Source of the DNA: a bacterium SCSIO 12643
GTDB lineage: Bacteria > Bacteroidota > Bacteroidia > Flavobacteriales_G > Salibacteraceae
Reading direction: 5' to 3'
Assembly: GCA_024398135.1 (NCBI GenBank)
Contig: CP073750.1
Span: 2,666,001-2,730,000 of the forward strand
DNA length: 64,000 nt
Shown here: piece by piece, positions 61,441 through 64,000 of the stretch
Numbering within the stretch: position 1 is the first letter of the stretch
Layout of the letters: each line of letters opens with the position of its first letter
Notes under the pieces: model-generated
Seen by the model: the letters and a program-made list of their open reading frames with translations, nothing else
Told to the model about the DNA's origin: nothing
The model's database searches: none
Position numbers and translations under genes: made by a program

Positions 61441-62416
61441 TTTTTTCTAAATATCGGGAGTCGGTAAGCGTATTCAAGAAAGCAATAAGAGCTTCTTTTT
61501 CTTCCTTACTGATGTTAAATCCTTGAATGAGGTTAGATTTAGAAATATGTTTTTTACCACCAGCAGCGTAATGGTCAACAACTTCATTCAAAGAATTCAT
61601 TGAACCATCATGCATATAAGGATAGGTGATTGCTATATTCCGTAGGGTAGGGACTTTAAATAATGCCAGATCCTGAGGTTGCTTGGTGATTAAAGCGCGT
61701 CCTGAATCCTGATAGTTTTGATACAGCCCATTGTTTTGAAAAGAGTAGTTGGTGAAATTAAAACCGCCATGACATTGAATACAGTTGAGTTTGGGTGCAT
61801 TAAATAAATCCCAGCCTTGTTTTTCTTGAGCTGTTAATGTTGCCAGACCTCGCATATATTGATCAAATTTGGTGCTATCTGAACGAAGAATCCGTTGAAA
61901 ATTGGCCAATGCTTTTTGAACGACTTCAATGGTGATTTCCTGATTGTAAGCCTTAAGACTATATTCATTATAGAACGGTACTGTTTTTAATCGTTCTATC
62001 ACTTCTTTTGCATTTAAGTCAAATTCGCGGTGTTCGTTGATCGGACCTAGGACCTGATCTTCCAAAGTCTCGAATTTACCATCGGCCATGAAGTACGGAT
62101 GATTTCCAATGTTTGAAAGCGTTGGAGTATTTCTGGTCACATGACGTCCTTTGATGCCTTCTCCAAGCGGTAAGTGATCGGCAAAAGCTTCTGTGATCAA
62201 ATGACAGGACTGGCAACTTAGCGTAGAATCCTGGGATAATAAAGTCTCAAAAAATAAGGAACTCCCAAACTCAATACTGGCTTCAGATAATGGATTGTCT
62301 TCAGGAAAGATGACCTCTGGTCGTTCCCATTTGACTTGAGTTCCGGTTGTATCCCATAAGGAAGATCTCCATAGAATAGAGATAGCCGTTAATAGTATAG
62401 CAAAGGATTTGATCAT
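61424..62416 (-). CDS. Di-heme cytochrome c peroxidase/MauG-like protein
   Basis: 330 residues. Signal-anchor start, then two haem c sites: CQSCH (68-72) and CIQCH (212-216). Family residues around them include PTLSNIGNHPYFMADGKFETLEDQV and YPYMHDGSMNSLNEVVDHYAAGG. It reduces hydrogen peroxide or oxidises a specific partner in the periplasm. It leads an operon with a membrane protein and a CxCC lipoprotein, both overlapping, so these may supply or receive electrons or be its substrate. Confidence 0.93.
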   Translation of the reverse strand: MIKSFAILLTAISILWRSSLWDTTGTQVKWERPEVIFPEDNPLSEASIEFGSSLFFETLLSQDSTLSCQSCHLITEAFADHLPLGEGIKGRHVTRNTPTLSNIGNHPYFMADGKFETLEDQVLGPINEHREFDLNAKEVIERLKTVPFYNEYSLKAYNQEITIEVVQKALANFQRILRSDSTKFDQYMRGLATLTAQEKQGWDLFNAPKLNCIQCHGGFNFTNYSFQNNGLYQNYQDSGRALITKQPQDLALFKVPTLRNIAITYPYMHDGSMNSLNEVVDHYAAGGKKHISKSNLIQGFNISKEEKEALIAFLNTLTDSRYLEKSDSSK

Positions 62417-62471
62417 TAATGTTTAGTTAATCATGAGATGTTAAAGATATACCAGATTTAAATGTTATGTA

Positions 62472-63089
62472 TTATTTGATTCTTCTTCTTTTAAAACGGT
62501 AATGTCTGGCTTCAGAACCTGAAATGTCTAGAAGAATCAATTCTTTTTCATTTAAGGCAATTATTTTAAAAGCTCTCGTTTTTGGCGCTTCATAAAGCTG
62601 AAAACCATGATGTCTAAATTTTTTGAAGCTAACTATATGATTTAACGTATCTAAATGAAATACAGCAACACAATGACTAAAGAAGATTTTTTCCTGATTT
62701 TCAAAATCCCATTCGCATGGGCATGTTGTATCTCCACTATTTAAGTTTTCTTTAAAATTTGTATTCCACCATTCAGCCCTGTTTTGATCAATCACGTAGT
62801 AATTGAATTTTAGAATATCGTAATCTCTGGAAATTTTTGGTTTTTGTCGGATAGAATAATGATAGCCCCATTTATTAAGTTTGCCTTTTAATTCATTTTT
62901 AAAACCAACTTGAACCAATTGAAAGTCACAAGAATCTAGATTTAAATATTTGTAATCTATTTGTTTTTGACCTAAGGATTGTTCGCTGATAATCAACAAG
63001 AAAATAATGACAAGCTTTTGTAGGTATGGGTTGGATTTAGTAATCGTAAAAGACGTCATAAATGCCATATTCAAATTAACCATTTGCAT
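62472..63089 (-). CDS. Hypothetical exported protein
   Basis: 205 residues with an unusually long N-terminal region before the hydrophobic stretch (KLVIIFLLIISEQSLG, ending near residue 40); the true start may be a later Met (residue 8 or 11). The mature part has one Cys pair (DTTCPCEWDF) and no family I know. It lies 56 nt upstream of the peroxidase operon on the same strand. Confidence 0.6.
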   Translation of the reverse strand: MQMVNLNMAFMTSFTITKSNPYLQKLVIIFLLIISEQSLGQKQIDYKYLNLDSCDFQLVQVGFKNELKGKLNKWGYHYSIRQKPKISRDYDILKFNYYVIDQNRAEWWNTNFKENLNSGDTTCPCEWDFENQEKIFFSHCVAVFHLDTLNHIVSFKKFRHHGFQLYEAPKTRAFKIIALNEKELILLDISGSEARHYRFKRRRIK

Positions 63090-63137
63090 CCTTTTTTTTA
63101 ATGATTCTAAAGTTCCAACTCATCTGTGTTACGACCT

Positions 63138-63755
63138 TTACTTTAGTTTATACGTATACCCGAGCTGAATCAAAGCGCTAATATCTTCACCTCCACGATA
63201 CCAATGATCTGGTCGGAATGTGTTTACCGGGTCAGTCCATAATAGCGAAGGAGTTAGATTTAAACTGGAATTTTCAGAAAGAGAATAAGAAAGAATTCCG
63301 CCTATAGAAATACTCATGAAATTGCGTGTATCAGATCTGCTATTCCATAATTGCAGAGTGGAGTAGTCTTCCCGGGTTATACCCATTCCCCAATTATATC
63401 CAAAGTTTAATTTTTTAGTTTGATTTAGATGTTCTAATAATATGGAGGTGGTCAACGTAGAGACTTCTCCACTATAGGTGTAATTACGTGTGCCATAACC
63501 TGTAAATCGGGTGCTTACGTAGAGTACATTAAATCTAATTCCGAAATAAGCATCGGTAGGAGTGTATTTTAAATTTAACCCTGTTGTGATGGAAGCATTG
63601 TAGTCAATTTGATTTCCTGAATCAAAGTTTTCTCCCATATAAGAGGAACCTGTTCCAAATTCAAATCCTGCAGATAGAGATTGTGCTGTCATATGGGATG
63701 TAAATGCAAGGAGTCCAAAAAGAGTAATGGTTAGATGCGTGAGGATATTTTTCAT
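63138..63755 (-). CDS. Outer-membrane beta-barrel protein
   Basis: 205 residues. Signal peptide MKNILTHLTITLFGLLAFTSHMTAQ, strand pattern throughout (LSAGFEFGTGSSYMGE, YFGIRFNVLYVSTRF, NFGYNWGMGITRED, SISIGGILSYSLSENSS) and a C-terminal strand LIQLGYTYKLK. Similar in size and design to the barrel protein at 40630. Ligand or role unknown. Confidence 0.75.
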   Translation of the reverse strand: MKNILTHLTITLFGLLAFTSHMTAQSLSAGFEFGTGSSYMGENFDSGNQIDYNASITTGLNLKYTPTDAYFGIRFNVLYVSTRFTGYGTRNYTYSGEVSTLTTSILLEHLNQTKKLNFGYNWGMGITREDYSTLQLWNSRSDTRNFMSISIGGILSYSLSENSSLNLTPSLLWTDPVNTFRPDHWYRGGEDISALIQLGYTYKLK

Positions 63756-63861
63756 TTTTTAAGATTTAAGTAATTCGATTTTATATAACGAAAAGTATTG
63801 ATAAGTGTTGTATTCAAATAATGGCCTAAAATACATCAATTGAATGAGATGAATATTTGAA

Positions 63862-64000
63862 TTAAGATACACTATATATGAAATTTTCAAGTGTTTGGTT
63901 AAATAGAACCGGAGCATCCAGATTGGCAAAATGACCTGCTTCTTGTAATTTGGATAGTTTAAAATGACCTCTTTTATTGAACTCGGAAATAGTACTATCA
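63862..64000 (-). CDS. Partial alpha/beta hydrolase, C-terminal end
   Basis: The frame is open at the right edge and ends with TAA at 63864-63862. Its last 46 codons contain the segment EAGHFANLDAPVLFNQTLENFI, the typical end of an alpha/beta-hydrolase, where the His is the catalytic triad histidine. The nucleophile and N-terminus are outside the window. Confidence 0.75.
   Translation of the reverse strand, partial: DSTISEFNKRGHFKLSKLQEAGHFANLDAPVLFNQTLENFIYSVS

Overview
The window looks like chromosomal DNA from a low-GC, gliding-type or marine member of the Bacteroidota, most likely Flavobacteriales. The supporting evidence is lineage-typical: a PorE-like component of the type IX secretion system (T9SS), a large secreted protein with a T9SS C-terminal sorting domain, a TonB-dependent receptor paired with a DUF4249 lipoprotein, many short SPII lipoproteins, promoters of the TTG-N(19-21)-TAnnTTTG class, and no convincing Shine-Dalgarno sequences. 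I found no rRNA, tRNA, CRISPR array or intact insertion sequence.

The first 32 kb are mostly housekeeping and envelope genes: uvrB, a REP-associated (Y1/HUH) transposase, yebC, an MBOAT + two SGNH-hydrolase operon that probably O-acylates a surface polymer, a LysM protein with a degenerate transglycosylase domain, a TonB receptor/DUF4249 pair, a DASS transporter, an FAH-family hydrolase next to a DEDDh exonuclease, the PorE-like OmpA protein, a 2-oxo acid dehydrogenase E2, a two-part glycosyltransferase, recR, a sodium:solute symporter and a glutaminyl cyclotransferase. At 26.1-27.9 kb a perfect -7 promoter element leads into a clear fluoride riboswitch, then a CLC-F type fluoride antiporter gene and, 9 nt downstream, a SpoIIAA-like/STAS protein gene. 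This is the best candidate for an under-described functional unit. An Lrp regulator divergent from an aminotransferase, a lipoyl-like protein lacking its lysine, and a POT peptide transporter follow.

From 32.6 to 38 kb there are two large surface proteins: a YCF48-repeat T9SS cargo and a beta-helix/VCBS-like lipoprotein. From 38 kb to the end nearly every gene is on the minus strand. The region is dense in small regulators (three AraC, three Crp/Fnr, one TetR, one MarR), small membrane proteins and lipoproteins, so it reads as accessory sequence. Notable units are a TetR operon with flanking operator arms around its promoter, a gene carrying a 24-copy GAA microsatellite that encodes polyphenylalanine, a tyrosine-phosphatase-like protein with no export signal, a MarR regulator and a mini-thioredoxin sharing one operator sequence, and an overlapping operon of a di-heme peroxidase, a multi-pass membrane protein and a CxCC lipoprotein.

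Many listed start codons differ from the longest open frame. Upstream-extended frames often begin at TTG/GTG or run through a promoter, so I used the ATG that fits a signal peptide, family start or promoter position. All functional calls are from reading the sequence; no database search was possible.
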